This document shows positions 17,833-26,666 of a stretch of DNA of 64,000 nt, piece after piece. A model generated the notes under the pieces. That model searched no databases. It saw nothing but the letters and a program-made list of their open reading frames with translations, and was not told the origin of the DNA. The stretch's first letter is position 1. The number at the start of each line of letters is the position of its first letter. The stretch is from NCBI RefSeq assembly GCF_004514425.2, contig NZ_MYFN02000011.1:115302-179301 (forward strand), given 5' to 3'. The translations under genes and the position numbers were made by a program. Source of the stretch: Shinella sumterensis (GTDB taxonomy: Bacteria > Pseudomonadota > Alphaproteobacteria > Rhizobiales > Rhizobiaceae).

Positions 17833-18492
17833 ATGACGCGAAACTATTCCGACAAGGCGTATGAAACGCTGCGGGACAGGATCATCAATGGTGGTCTGCG
17901 TCCGTCGGCTCCCCTCGACATTCACCGCATCGCCAGTGAATTCGAAATGAGCATCACGCCGGTACGCGACGCGATCAAGCGGCTGGAAGCCGACGGGCTG
18001 GTGGAGGTCATTCCGCGCTCGGGGACGTTTGTGCGCCATTTCACGATCCAGGACCTCATCAAGGGGTACGAACTGGTCGAGGCGCTCGATGGCATGGCGG
18101 GATATTTGCTGGCCGAACGTGTCGCCGCCGGCGACGTCGATGGACAGGAACTGGAAGGGCGTCTGACGCCGCTGGTCGACAGGATGGAGGAGAACCTGGA
18201 CCGCGACCAGGCGCGGATATGGGCGGAGTTGGACGGGCAATTCCACCAGATCATCTTCGACATGTCCGAAAACGCGCTGATCGCCAGCAGCTATTATTCG
18301 GTCCGCGACCAGATGAAATCGGTGCTGTCCTTTGTCAGCCCGATTTATGTCGACCGGGCGAATTCCGTCCGGGAGCACCGGTTGATCATCGCGGCCATCG
18401 CGGCCGGTAACAGCGAGAAGGCACGCAAGCTTTGCCAGGATCACCGCCATCTGGTGCGCGAGATCCTTAAGAAGCTGCTGCTTCAGATGTAG
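17833..18492 (+). CDS. GntR/FCD-family transcriptional regulator
   Basis: Regulator of 219 aa: winged helix at residues about 5-68 (recognition part IASEFEMSITPVRDAIKRL) and an FCD ligand-binding domain of about 140 residues. It is the third gene of the operon. ATG at 17833 is favoured by GAGGG eight bases upstream over a GTG at 17815. Its probable targets are the two TGATGCATCA palindromes at 15145-15227, giving autoregulation and co-control of the divergent lyase gene; FCD regulators commonly answer to small carboxylic acids. The downstream TRAP operon is 302 bases away and may share control. Confidence 0.85.
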   Translation: MTRNYSDKAYETLRDRIINGGLRPSAPLDIHRIASEFEMSITPVRDAIKRLEADGLVEVIPRSGTFVRHFTIQDLIKGYELVEALDGMAGYLLAERVAAGDVDGQELEGRLTPLVDRMEENLDRDQARIWAELDGQFHQIIFDMSENALIASSYYSVRDQMKSVLSFVSPIYVDRANSVREHRLIIAAIAAGNSEKARKLCQDHRHLVREILKKLLLQM

Positions 18493-18794
18493 AGACGGGT
18501 CGGGGGGCGTATGAGGAAGGCAGTCGGGCAGCCGGAATGGTGCATCGCGCGGTGCGCCGCAGGCAGCAATGCCCGCCGGCCGTTCGGCCAGACAAACCGG
18601 TTCGGCGTCGTTCGTCGAACCACCTGATCGGCACCCCTGAGGGGATGTCCGTTCGACCGGGCAAATCGGTTTCATGGCAGCGACACCTGTGATGCAGGTG
18701 TGCATGACCCACTGTTGCCGCTGACAGGTCGACCTTCGGGAGGGGAGCCCGAAAACACCATCTATCGGTTCGTGACAACAAGTGGAGGATAGTC
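18493..18794 (+). promoter_or_regulatory. Intergenic region before first TRAP operon
   Basis: A 302-base stretch with no credible gene. It holds a small palindrome CCCCTGAGGGG (18634-18644) and a longer dyad, ACACCTG (18683-18689) and CAGGTGT (18695-18701) around TGATG, which contains seven bases of the TGATGCATCA operator. The Shine-Dalgarno GTGGAGG lies just before dctP. No clear -35/-10 pair was recognised. The TRAP genes may have their own promoter here. Confidence 0.4.
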
Positions 18795-19772
18795 ATGAAA
18801 GTTCGCAATCTCGTCACTGCTCTGGTCGTTTCATTGTGCGCCAGTTCCGCAGCCGCCCAGCAGTTTCAGATCTCGCACAGTGCGGCCGTGGGCAATCCCA
18901 AGGATACCGCGTCCCTCAAGTTCGCGGAACTCGTCAAGGAGCGCACCGACGGGCGCATAACCGTCGATGTCGGTACCAGTTCGCAGTTTGGTGACGACGC
19001 AGAGAGCATCACCAACATCCGCCTGGGGACCATCGCATTCTCGGCGAACGCGCAGGGTGCGACGTCGGGCGCGGTTCCCGAGATCGGGCTTCTCGGTCTG
19101 CCCTTCCTGTTCCAGAGCCTCGAGCAGGCCGAAACCGTGATGGATGGCCCGGTCGGCGACAAGATCGCCGCGGCGGCCGAAAAGCAGGGCATCCTGGTTC
19201 TAGCGTGGTGGAACAACGGCATTCGCGAAACGTCGAACTCCAGCAAGCCCATCCTGGCTCCGGGCGATCTCGCCGGTCTGAAGATCCGCACGCCGCCGGA
19301 TCCGATGACCATCGACATCTTCGAGGCGCTCGGCGCGTCGCCCACCCCCATGGCCTTCTCCGAACTCTACATCGCGCTCCAGCAGAAGGTGGTCGACGGT
19401 CAGGAAAACCCGCTGATCAACATCTACTCCTCGAAGCTCTACGAGGTTCAGCCCTATATCAGCCGCACCAACCACAAATTCGAATCCACGCCGTTCCTCG
19501 CTTCGAAGATCGTCTTCGATTCGCTTTCGCCTGAGGATCAGGACATCATTCGCAAGGCCGCCGTCGAGGCAGGCGAGCTGAACCGCAAGATGGTTCGCGA
19601 GCAGAGCGAGGAACTTTATGCCAAGCTGAAGGAGGCAGGCGTGACGTTCAACGATGTGGACCCTGCACCGTTCATTTCCGCGACACAGCCGGTCTACGAG
19701 AAGTGGCGTGCGCAATATCCGGAACTTGTCGACGAGCTGGTCGCGGCGGCAAGGCAGGCGGCGGCGCAATAA
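18795..19772 (+). CDS. dctP: TRAP transporter substrate-binding protein (copy 1)
   Basis: Periplasmic receptor of a sodium-driven TRAP transporter, 325 aa. Signal peptide residues 1-21 (MKVRNLVTALVV... cleaved after AAA-Q). The ligand-carboxylate Arg is in LKIRTPPDP, and FSELYIALQQKVVDGQENP is the standard DctP core. The stop TAA overlaps the dctQ start. A paralogue encoded at 25407-26381 is very similar, so both probably bind related hydroxy acids. The adjacent enzymes encoded at 14160-17802 suggest a hydroxycarboxylate such as mevalonate or a 4-hydroxybutyrate analogue, which is inference only. Confidence 0.92.
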   Translation: MKVRNLVTALVVSLCASSAAAQQFQISHSAAVGNPKDTASLKFAELVKERTDGRITVDVGTSSQFGDDAESITNIRLGTIAFSANAQGATSGAVPEIGLLGLPFLFQSLEQAETVMDGPVGDKIAAAAEKQGILVLAWWNNGIRETSNSSKPILAPGDLAGLKIRTPPDPMTIDIFEALGASPTPMAFSELYIALQQKVVDGQENPLINIYSSKLYEVQPYISRTNHKFESTPFLASKIVFDSLSPEDQDIIRKAAVEAGELNRKMVREQSEELYAKLKEAGVTFNDVDPAPFISATQPVYEKWRAQYPELVDELVAAARQAAAQ

Positions 19773-20338
19773 TGGGGCTGGCCAACTCCCCCCTCTATGA
19801 CGTCAAGGCGGGTCCGTCCGCCTTGCGCGTCTCCAACATGGCTGGCCTCGTCATCGACTACCTCGCCATCGCGATTTCCGTCGGCTCCATCGTCGTCATC
19901 TTCCTGGCGCTGATGGCCGAGGTTGTCGTGCGCTACTTCACCTCCGCGGGCCTCGGCTGGCCCAACGAGGTGCCCAACCTGCTCTTCCCATGGCTCATCA
20001 TGGGCGGTATCGTCATCGGCGCGCAGCGCGGCAGCCATATCGCCGCCGAAGCCGTCCGCAGCTTCCTCAGCACCGAACAGCTGCGCAAGCTCCTCATGCT
20101 GTTGCATGCGATGATCGCCGTCGCGTTCTGCTATCTCGCGTGGCTTTCGCTGCAGGTCATCGCCATCACCAAGGCGCAGGTCTTCCCGATGACCGGGCTG
20201 GGACAGGCCTGGGCCTATTCGGCCCTGCTCTTCGGCTTCGGCGGTATCGCGCTCGCCTCGCTCGTCAACATCGTGCGGGTCGCCTTTGCGCAGGACCCGC
20301 AGTCCCTGAACCAAACCGATCCGGAGCACGCGCCATGA
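19772..20338 (+). CDS. dctQ: TRAP transporter small permease (copy 1)
   Basis: Small membrane subunit of the TRAP transporter, 188 aa, four predicted transmembrane segments (about residues 30-52, 65-85, 100-125 and 140-165). The segment GWPNEVPNLLFPWLIMGG is typical of DctQ. The ATG at 19772 overlaps the dctP stop and its own stop overlaps the dctM start (ATGA), so all three subunits are translationally coupled. Its paralogue at 24841-25407 has the same length. Confidence 0.92.
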   Translation: MGLANSPLYDVKAGPSALRVSNMAGLVIDYLAIAISVGSIVVIFLALMAEVVVRYFTSAGLGWPNEVPNLLFPWLIMGGIVIGAQRGSHIAAEAVRSFLSTEQLRKLLMLLHAMIAVAFCYLAWLSLQVIAITKAQVFPMTGLGQAWAYSALLFGFGGIALASLVNIVRVAFAQDPQSLNQTDPEHAP

Positions 20339-21594
20339 CTGCGATCATGCTCGCCGTTTTCGCGGTCCTGCTGGCGCTTTCCATGCCGGTCGGATACGCC
20401 CTCATCATCGCCTCGGGCGGCGCCATCCTGTGGCATGGTGGAACGCCCACGGTGCTTGCCGTCGTCAAGCTGTTTCAGCCGACCCAGAGCTTCCCGCTGC
20501 TGGCCATTCCTTTCTTCATCCTTGCCGGCTCGCTGATGATGTCCGGCACGCTCGGCCAGAAGCTCGTCCAGCTCGCCGCCGCCCTCGTCGGTCGCTTCCA
20601 TGGCGGCATGGGACAGGTCACCGTCGTCGGCTCCACCATCTTTGGCGGCGTTTCCGGCTCGGCAGTGGCGGAAGCCTCCGCCCTCGGCTCCATGCTCATC
20701 CCATGGCAGAAACGTGAAGGCTATCCGGCCGGCTTTGCCGCCGCTGTGACCGCATCCTCGGCCACGATCGCCGGCCTCATCCCGCCGTCGATCCCGCTCA
20801 TTCTCTATTCGACGGTCGCCAATGTCTCGATTGCGGCCCTGTTCACCGCAGGCATCCTGCCCGGCCTGATGCTCGCCGCCGGGATGATGCTGGTCTGCTA
20901 CCTGTCCGGCCGTATCCGTAATTTTCCGCGGCTCACCGACCGCTCGCAGTTCCCGCCCTTCGGCAGGCTGTTCGTCTCGGCTCTGCCCGCGCTCGCCATG
21001 CCACTCTTCATCGTGCTTCTTCTGCGCGCCGGCATCGCGACGCCGACCGAGGTCAGCGTCATCGCGGTGTTCTATGCACTCGTCGTCAGCGCCGTCGTCT
21101 ACCGTGACCTGACCCTCAAGAGCATCTACGCCGCGCTGATCGGGACCGTCGTTACGACAGGCATCGTCATGCTGGTCATCACCGCTTCCAGCCTCGTCGG
21201 CCACGTGCTGATCACGGAGCGAGTTCCCACCATCGTGGCACAATGGGCGCAGCAGACGCTGGGCACGATGATCCTGATCATCCTCATGATGAACATCATC
21301 ATGCTGGTGGTGGGCATGTTCCTCGACCTGCCTGCAGCGATTCTGCTGCTGGGCCCGACCTTCGTGGCCATCGGCCAGACGATCGGCCTGGATCCGATCC
21401 AGCTCGGTATAATGATCTGCATCAACCTGTCGATCGGCCTATTCACTCCGCCCATCGGCACCACGCTGTTCATCGGCGCGGCCATAGCACGCGTCCCCAT
21501 CGGCGCCGTCGTGCGCGAACTCTGGCCCTTCTACCTTGTTGCAGCCCTTGCCCTTGGCCTCATTTCCTACGTCCCGGCCCTGACCATCTATTGA
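20335..21594 (+). CDS. dctM: TRAP transporter large permease (copy 1)
   Basis: Large membrane subunit that carries the Na+-coupled transport path, 419 aa with about 12 membrane segments. Conserved stretches include PLLAIPFFILAGSLM, GVSGSAVAEASALGS, LIPPSIPLILYST and GLFTPPIGTTLFIG. Compared by hand with the second DctM (23585-24844), 363 of 419 positions are identical without gaps, the differences clustering in two loops near residues 200-215 and 260-275. It ends the operon in front of a strong hairpin. Confidence 0.93.
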   Translation: MTAIMLAVFAVLLALSMPVGYALIIASGGAILWHGGTPTVLAVVKLFQPTQSFPLLAIPFFILAGSLMMSGTLGQKLVQLAAALVGRFHGGMGQVTVVGSTIFGGVSGSAVAEASALGSMLIPWQKREGYPAGFAAAVTASSATIAGLIPPSIPLILYSTVANVSIAALFTAGILPGLMLAAGMMLVCYLSGRIRNFPRLTDRSQFPPFGRLFVSALPALAMPLFIVLLLRAGIATPTEVSVIAVFYALVVSAVVYRDLTLKSIYAALIGTVVTTGIVMLVITASSLVGHVLITERVPTIVAQWAQQTLGTMILIILMMNIIMLVVGMFLDLPAAILLLGPTFVAIGQTIGLDPIQLGIMICINLSIGLFTPPIGTTLFIGAAIARVPIGAVVRELWPFYLVAALALGLISYVPALTIY

Positions 21595-21608
21595 GGATGG
21601 ATGTCTGT

Positions 21609-21634
21609 CGGCCGCGTCCCCCCGGGCGCGGCCG
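21609..21634. terminator. Bidirectional hairpin between dctM and LysR gene
   Basis: CGGCCGCG (21609-21616) pairs perfectly with CGCGGCCG (21627-21634) around a 10-base loop. It is centred in the 46-base gap between two convergent genes. No T-run follows on either strand, so intrinsic termination is probable but not certain. Confidence 0.55.
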
Positions 21635-21640
21635 GAAATG

Positions 21641-22615
21641 CTAGCGCAGGACGGGCTCGCCATCGCTGGCGAAGCGGATCCGGCAGCCGAGCCCTTCGAG
21701 AAGGCCGCGCGCCTGGTGATCGAAGCTCCGGCCCTGCTCACGGATCCAGTCGGAGAACAGCCGCACATTGCGCCTGTTGACGTGGCGGGGCGGGCAGGCG
21801 ATCCAGTAGGCGGGAAACTCCACGACATCGAAGGCGGTCGAGAGCGGGACGAGCGTGCCGCGCTCGAGATCTCCCTGGGCGAGGGTGGCGGAATCGAGCA
21901 CCACGCCCGCGCCGTCGCGGGCAAGCTGGATGGCCATTGAAGACCGGTCGAAGCGCAGCGGTGCCTGCTCCATCGGCGGGTCGATGCCATGCACCAGCAG
22001 CCAGGCGTCCCATTGATAGAGCGTCTTCACCGAATGGATCAGCCGTGCATGGGCGAGAAGACCGGCCGGATCCGTATCGTCGGCCGCCAGCCGCTCGCGA
22101 TAGGCCGGGCTGCACATCGGCAGGAAGAAATCGTTGATGATGCACTCGGTATGCAGGCCCTCCCAGGCGCCTGCGCCGTATCGCATGTCGAGATCGATCG
22201 CCTCCGTTTCGAAGTCGGAGAAATCGGGCGTGGCATCGACGCGAATACCCCAGTCGGGATTGGCGTCGAGGAAATGCTTGAGGCGCGGCGTCAGCCAGCG
22301 GACGGCAAAGCTGGGGCTGGAACGCACCGTCAGCTGCCGGTTGTTGCGCTGGCGCAGGACCACGGCCCGGGCGCCCCGGATCATGCGGAATGCATTGGTC
22401 GTCGCCTGGAAAAGCGTCTCGCCGTCGAGCGTCAGGCTCAGGCGCCGGTCCTTGCGGCGAAACAGGCGCACACCCCATTGCTCCTCGAGCTGCTTGAGCT
22501 GCTGGCTGACGGCGGCGGCGGACACACCGAGTTCGGCAGCGGCCAGTGACACGCGCCCCGTGCGGGCGACGGCCTCGAAATAGGCAAGTGAATTCAGATT
22601 GGGATTGATGGCCAC
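21641..22615 (-). CDS. LysR-family transcriptional regulator (GcvA-like)
   Basis: Regulator of 324 aa with an N-terminal winged helix (residues about 8-66, GRVSLAAAELGVSAAAVSQQLKQLE) and a LysR effector domain resembling the GcvA subgroup (IDLDMRYGAG, then LSDWIREQ-like end). The GTG start has GGAG seven bases before it. It sits beside the second TRAP/dehydrogenase operon in the same direction but 80 bases downstream of it, so it may be the regulator of that operon, of the first TRAP operon or of the divergent transketolase operon. Confidence 0.88.
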   Translation of the reverse strand: MAINPNLNSLAYFEAVARTGRVSLAAAELGVSAAAVSQQLKQLEEQWGVRLFRRKDRRLSLTLDGETLFQATTNAFRMIRGARAVVLRQRNNRQLTVRSSPSFAVRWLTPRLKHFLDANPDWGIRVDATPDFSDFETEAIDLDMRYGAGAWEGLHTECIINDFFLPMCSPAYRERLAADDTDPAGLLAHARLIHSVKTLYQWDAWLLVHGIDPPMEQAPLRFDRSSMAIQLARDGAGVVLDSATLAQGDLERGTLVPLSTAFDVVEFPAYWIACPPRHVNRRNVRLFSDWIREQGRSFDHQARGLLEGLGCRIRFASDGEPVLR

Positions 22616-22695
22616 GCCGGTCTCCGCATGATATGCGACGCGCCGGGTTCAATCCGGCGCGTCGCCCGCCAATGGGCTGCGGCGTGCCGTGGATG

Positions 22696-23577
22696 TCAAG
22701 AGACGCCGTTGAGACGGCGATAGGCGGCGATGACCTTGCTGTCATCGGCAAGACCATTGCCGCTGCCGCTTTCGGCAAGGAACATCTGGTGAGCGGCGGC
22801 GGCAAGCGGCAGCCCCATGCCGGCCGAACGCCCGGCGGAAAGCGCGATGCCGAGATCCTTGACGAAGATATCGACCGCGCTCGTTACGGGCGGGGCTTCC
22901 ATCAGCATGCGCGGGCCGCGGTCCTTCAGCATCCAGCTTGAGGCCGCCGAGCCGGAGACGATCTCCAGGAGCGTGGCGACGTCGACGCCAGCCTTTTCGC
23001 CCAGCGCCAGCGCTTCCCCGGCCGCGGCGAGGTGTACGCCGCAGAGAAGCTGGTTGATTGCCTTGACCACCGCACCCTGCCCGACCTTCGGGCCGCAATG
23101 GTAGAGCTTGTCGCCCATGGCGCGAAGGATCGGAGCGGTGGCGTCGAAGTCGTCCTGCGGCGCACCCACCATGATGGTCAGCGTCGCCGCCTTCGCGCCG
23201 ACGACACCGCCGGAGACCGGGCAGTCGACAAGCCGCTTGCCGCTTGCCCGGATCTCTTTTTCCAGTGCCGTGACCTCGTCCGGCGGGCAGGTCGCCATCA
23301 GACAGACATGCGCGCCCGCGGGAAGTGCGGCGAGCGCCCCGGCCTCGATCAGCACGGTCCGCGCCTGCGCGGCATTGACCACCATCAGAATCAGCGCATC
23401 GGCGTGCTGGCAGGCCGATGCGAGGCTTTCGGGGCGCATCCCGCCGGCCGCTGCGAGCGCGTCCATGGCCTGCGGTCGCGTATCAAAGCCATGGACAGAG
23501 TACCCGGCCTTGACCAGGTTGGTGGCCATGGGCAGGCCCATGGAGCCTAGCCCGACAAAGGCGATGGTCTTGCTCAT
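22696..23577 (-). CDS. 3-hydroxyisobutyrate dehydrogenase family, L-threonate dehydrogenase-like
   Basis: NAD(P)-dependent beta-hydroxyacid dehydrogenase, 293 aa. The dinucleotide motif FVGLGSMGLPMATNL is at residues 7-21, the substrate-binding DCPVSGG near 117-123 and the catalytic Lys in VVKAINQLL. The GVHLAAAGEALAL and SSWMLKDRGPRML segments resemble L-threonate dehydrogenase (LtnD) more than classic 3-hydroxyisobutyrate dehydrogenase. It is the last gene of a TRAP operon (seven bases after dctM), so it probably oxidises the imported sugar acid. Apionate- or glycerate-type substrates are alternatives. Confidence 0.82.
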   Translation of the reverse strand: MSKTIAFVGLGSMGLPMATNLVKAGYSVHGFDTRPQAMDALAAAGGMRPESLASACQHADALILMVVNAAQARTVLIEAGALAALPAGAHVCLMATCPPDEVTALEKEIRASGKRLVDCPVSGGVVGAKAATLTIMVGAPQDDFDATAPILRAMGDKLYHCGPKVGQGAVVKAINQLLCGVHLAAAGEALALGEKAGVDVATLLEIVSGSAASSWMLKDRGPRMLMEAPPVTSAVDIFVKDLGIALSAGRSAGMGLPLAAAAHQMFLAESGSGNGLADDSKVIAAYRRLNGVS

Positions 23578-23584
23578 GCTATCC

Positions 23585-24844
23585 TCAATAGATTGTGAGT
23601 GCTGGAACGTATGACATCAATATCAGCACGATGAACGCGACCAGATAGAAAGGCCAGAGCTCCTTGACGACAGCGCCGATCGGAACGCGTGCTATGGCCG
23701 CGCCGATGAACAGCGTGGTGCCGATGGGCGGAGTGAAGAGGCCGATCGACAGGTTGATGCATACCATCACGCCGAGCTGGATCGGATCCATGCCGATGGC
23801 GTGTCCGATGGCCACGAAGGTCGGCCCCAGCAACAGGATCGCTGCAGGCAGGTCGAGGAACATGCCGACCACCAGCATGATGATGTTCATCATGAGGATG
23901 ATCAGAATGGCATTGACCAGCGTGTCCTGCGCCCACTGCGCCACGATGGTGGGAACCCGCTCGGTGATGAGCACGTGTCCGACCAGGCTGGAGGCGGTGA
24001 TGACCAGCATGACGATGCCGGTGGTAATCACGGTTCCCACCAGTGCCTCGTGCAGGCGCGCCCAGGTCAGGTCGCGGTAGACGATGACGCTGACGACCAG
24101 TGCATAGAACACCGCGATGACGCTGACCTCGGTCGGCGTGGCGATGCCGGCGCGCAGCAGCACGACGATGAAGAACGGCATCAGGAGCGCGGGCAGGGCA
24201 GAAAGGATCGATTTGCCAATGGAGCGCAAATGTGTCTGGTCGGTAAGCCGTGGAAAATTACGGATACGGCCGGACAGGTAGCAGACCACCATCATGCCGG
24301 CGGCGAGCATCAGGCCGGGCAGGACGGCAGCGGAGAACAGTGCCGCGATGGAGGCGTTGGAGACGGTGGAATAGAGGATGAGCGGGATCGACGGCGGAAT
24401 GAGGCCCGCGATCGTCGAGGACGAGGCTGTGACGGCGGCGGCAAAGCCGGCCGGATAACCTTCGCGCTTCTGCCACGGGATGAGCATGGAGCCGAGGGCG
24501 GAAGCTTCCGCCACAGCGGACCCGGAGACGCCGCCAAAGATGGTGGACCCCACGACGGTGACCTGGCCCATGCCGCCATGAAAGCGGCCGACGAGGGCGG
24601 CGGCGAATTGCACGAGCTTCTGGCCGAGCGTGCCCGACATCATCAGCGAGCCGGACAGGATGAAGAAGGGAATGGCCAGCAGCGGGAAGCTCTGGGTCGG
24701 CTGGAACAGCTTGACGACGGCGAGCACCGTGGGCGTTCCGCCATGGAAGAGAATGGCCGTACCGGCGGCGATGATCAGCGCATAGCCGACGGGCACGGAC
24801 AGGGCCAGAAGGACGGCGAAAATGCCGGTCATGACGGCGGTCAT
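23585..24844 (-). CDS. dctM: TRAP transporter large permease (copy 2)
   Basis: Large TRAP membrane subunit, 419 aa, the same length as copy 1 and alignable without gaps. Core motifs GSAVAEASALGSM, LIPPSIPLILYST and TPPIGTTLFIG are unchanged between copies, whereas residues about 203-217 and 261-275 differ strongly. The start overlaps the dctQ stop (ATGA) and the dehydrogenase follows seven bases after its stop. Transports a carboxylate, probably a sugar acid, by sodium symport. Confidence 0.93.
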   Translation of the reverse strand: MTAVMTGIFAVLLALSVPVGYALIIAAGTAILFHGGTPTVLAVVKLFQPTQSFPLLAIPFFILSGSLMMSGTLGQKLVQFAAALVGRFHGGMGQVTVVGSTIFGGVSGSAVAEASALGSMLIPWQKREGYPAGFAAAVTASSSTIAGLIPPSIPLILYSTVSNASIAALFSAAVLPGLMLAAGMMVVCYLSGRIRNFPRLTDQTHLRSIGKSILSALPALLMPFFIVVLLRAGIATPTEVSVIAVFYALVVSVIVYRDLTWARLHEALVGTVITTGIVMLVITASSLVGHVLITERVPTIVAQWAQDTLVNAILIILMMNIIMLVVGMFLDLPAAILLLGPTFVAIGHAIGMDPIQLGVMVCINLSIGLFTPPIGTTLFIGAAIARVPIGAVVKELWPFYLVAFIVLILMSYVPALTIY

Positions 24845-25407
24845 GTCATATGCTCCGTTTCCGTCTGGTGGACGAGGCGCGGATCCGCTGCATAGGCCAC
24901 CCGAATGAGATTGACGCCGGCTGCCAGCGCGATGCCGCCGAAACCGAAGAGAAGAGAACTGTACGCCCAGGCCTGACCAAATCCGGTCATGGGGAAGACC
25001 TGGACCCTCGTGATCTGGATGACCTGCAGCGAAAGCCAGGCGAGATAGGCGAACGAAATGGCCACGAGCAGATTGATGCCCATCAGCAGAAGGCGCAGCT
25101 TCGCCGCGTCAAGCATGGAGCGCAGTGCTTCGGCCGCGATATGGGCTCCGCGCTGCGCGCCCACGACGATGCCGCCCATGATGAGCCACGGAAAGAGCAA
25201 GCTGGGCACTTCGTTCGGCCAGCCGAGGCCGGCAGAGGTGAAATAGCGCACGACGACTTCCGCCATCAGCGCAAGGAAGATGACGACGACCGCGGAGACG
25301 GCAATGAGGATCGCAATCCGGTCGAGGACCTCGCCGACCAGATTCGCGAAGCGCAAGGCGGGAGAACCCGCCTTGCCATCGGTTGCCCGAACAGGAGCCG
25401 CCGTCAT
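24841..25407 (-). CDS. dctQ: TRAP transporter small permease (copy 2)
   Basis: Small TRAP membrane subunit of 188 aa with four hydrophobic segments; it shares FLALMAEVVVRYFTSAGLGW with copy 1. ATG at 25407 overlaps the dctP stop (TGATG), which rules out the longer upstream frame. Operon order dctP-dctQ-dctM-dehydrogenase is read on the minus strand. Confidence 0.92.
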   Translation of the reverse strand: MTAAPVRATDGKAGSPALRFANLVGEVLDRIAILIAVSAVVVIFLALMAEVVVRYFTSAGLGWPNEVPSLLFPWLIMGGIVVGAQRGAHIAAEALRSMLDAAKLRLLLMGINLLVAISFAYLAWLSLQVIQITRVQVFPMTGFGQAWAYSSLLFGFGGIALAAGVNLIRVAYAADPRLVHQTETEHMT

Positions 25408-26381
25408 CACTTGGCGGCTTCCTTGGCCGCTGCGATGAGTTCGTCGACGAGTTCCGGGTACTGGGCGCGCCACTTTTCGTAGACCGGCTGCGTGGCCGCG
25501 ACGAACGGTGCGGGATCGACCTCGTTGAACTTGATGCTAGCGGCCTCAAGCGTGGTGCGCAGTTCGGTCGACTGGTCGCGCACCATCTTTCGGTTCAGTT
25601 CTCCAGCTTCCTTCGCGGCCGCGCGGACGATTTCCTGGTCTTCGGCGGCGAGACCGTCAAAGACGATCTTCGACGCCAGAAAGGGGGTCGCCTCGTACTT
25701 GTGGTTTGTCATCGAGATGAAAGGCTGAACTTCATGCAGTTTCGACGAATATATGTTGATCAGCGGGTTCTCCTGACCGTCAACCACGCCCTGCTGGAGC
25801 GCGATGTAAAGCTCTGAGAAGGCCATGGGAGTCGGTGACGCGCCAAGCGCTTCGAAGATGTCGATGGTCATCGGATCCGGCGGCGTGCGGATCTTCATAC
25901 CCTTCAGGTCATCCGGCGCCACGATCGGCTTCTTGGAGTTGGACACTTCGCGAATGCCGTTGTTCCACCAACCCAGCACGACCAGGCCCTGCTTTTCGGC
26001 CGCCGCCGCGATCTTGTCGCCGACAGGGCCGTCCATCACGGCTTCGGCCTGCTCGAGATTCTGGAAGAGGAACGGCAGCCCCAGTAGCGCGATCTCAGGC
26101 ACAACGGCTGAGGTGGTGCCCTGAGAATTCGCCGAGAACGCAATGGTACCGAGGCGCATGTTGGTGATGGTCTCGGCGTCGTCGCCGAACTGTGCGGCAC
26201 CGCCGACGTCGACCTGAAGGCGACCGCCCGACTTTTCCTTGACGATCTCGGAGAACTTCAGCGAGGCAGCATCCTTTGGATTGCCCGCGCCTGCATTGTG
26301 AGACAGCTGGAACGTCTGGGCATTGGCCGTGCTGGCGCACAACGCAAAGGCAACGGCGGTCAATAGATGGCGAAATTTCAT
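25407..26381 (-). CDS. dctP: TRAP transporter substrate-binding protein (copy 2)
   Basis: Periplasmic TRAP receptor of 324 aa with a signal peptide ending at ANA-Q (residues 1-21). The Arg-bearing MKIRTPPDPM and the ALQQGVVDGQENPLINIYSSKL stretch match copy 1 almost completely. It is the first gene of the second TRAP operon and diverges from the split-transketolase operon across a 285-base spacer. Identity with copy 1 suggests ligands differing in detail, not in class. Confidence 0.92.
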   Translation of the reverse strand: MKFRHLLTAVAFALCASTANAQTFQLSHNAGAGNPKDAASLKFSEIVKEKSGGRLQVDVGGAAQFGDDAETITNMRLGTIAFSANSQGTTSAVVPEIALLGLPFLFQNLEQAEAVMDGPVGDKIAAAAEKQGLVVLGWWNNGIREVSNSKKPIVAPDDLKGMKIRTPPDPMTIDIFEALGASPTPMAFSELYIALQQGVVDGQENPLINIYSSKLHEVQPFISMTNHKYEATPFLASKIVFDGLAAEDQEIVRAAAKEAGELNRKMVRDQSTELRTTLEAASIKFNEVDPAPFVAATQPVYEKWRAQYPELVDELIAAAKEAAK

Positions 26382-26555
26382 GTCGCTCCTCCCTAGGGCG
26401 TGGGTTGTCTACGCGAAAGGGAAGCCTCCGACACTGCGTGATCCGCGATTGTTGATCTGCCGTCACAGTGGCGGCGGCGATCAGCCGGATCATGCAGCGG
26501 AACGTCCTCCTCGCCCGCTTCCATGAACCTCGCTCATCTGAACGAAAGCGTCATC

Positions 26556-26589
26556 TAAGTTTTTCTAAACAACTTGTTCGAATAACTTA
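26556..26589. promoter_or_regulatory. Nested dyad in TRAP/transketolase divergent spacer
   Basis: AACAACTTGTT (26568-26578) is a perfect palindrome around one central base. It is framed by TAAGTT (26556-26561) and AACTTA (26584-26589), which share almost the same centre. The spot is AT-rich and lies about 90 bases before the transketolase start, where a regulator could serve both divergent operons. Confidence 0.5.
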
Positions 26590-26666
26590 ATTGAAGGTCG
26601 TTTTTTTCCGCGGCAGTAGTGTCAGTCGTTGGCGCCGTGACTGCGTCGGACGACACGGGAGGAACC

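Noticed and set aside
15091..18705. A 1204-codon open frame on the minus strand
   Set aside because: It lies opposite the aldehyde dehydrogenase, alcohol dehydrogenase and GntR genes, all with clear motifs and ribosome sites. Its translation has no recognisable domain and is rich in Arg, Asp and His, as GC-rich antisense frames are.
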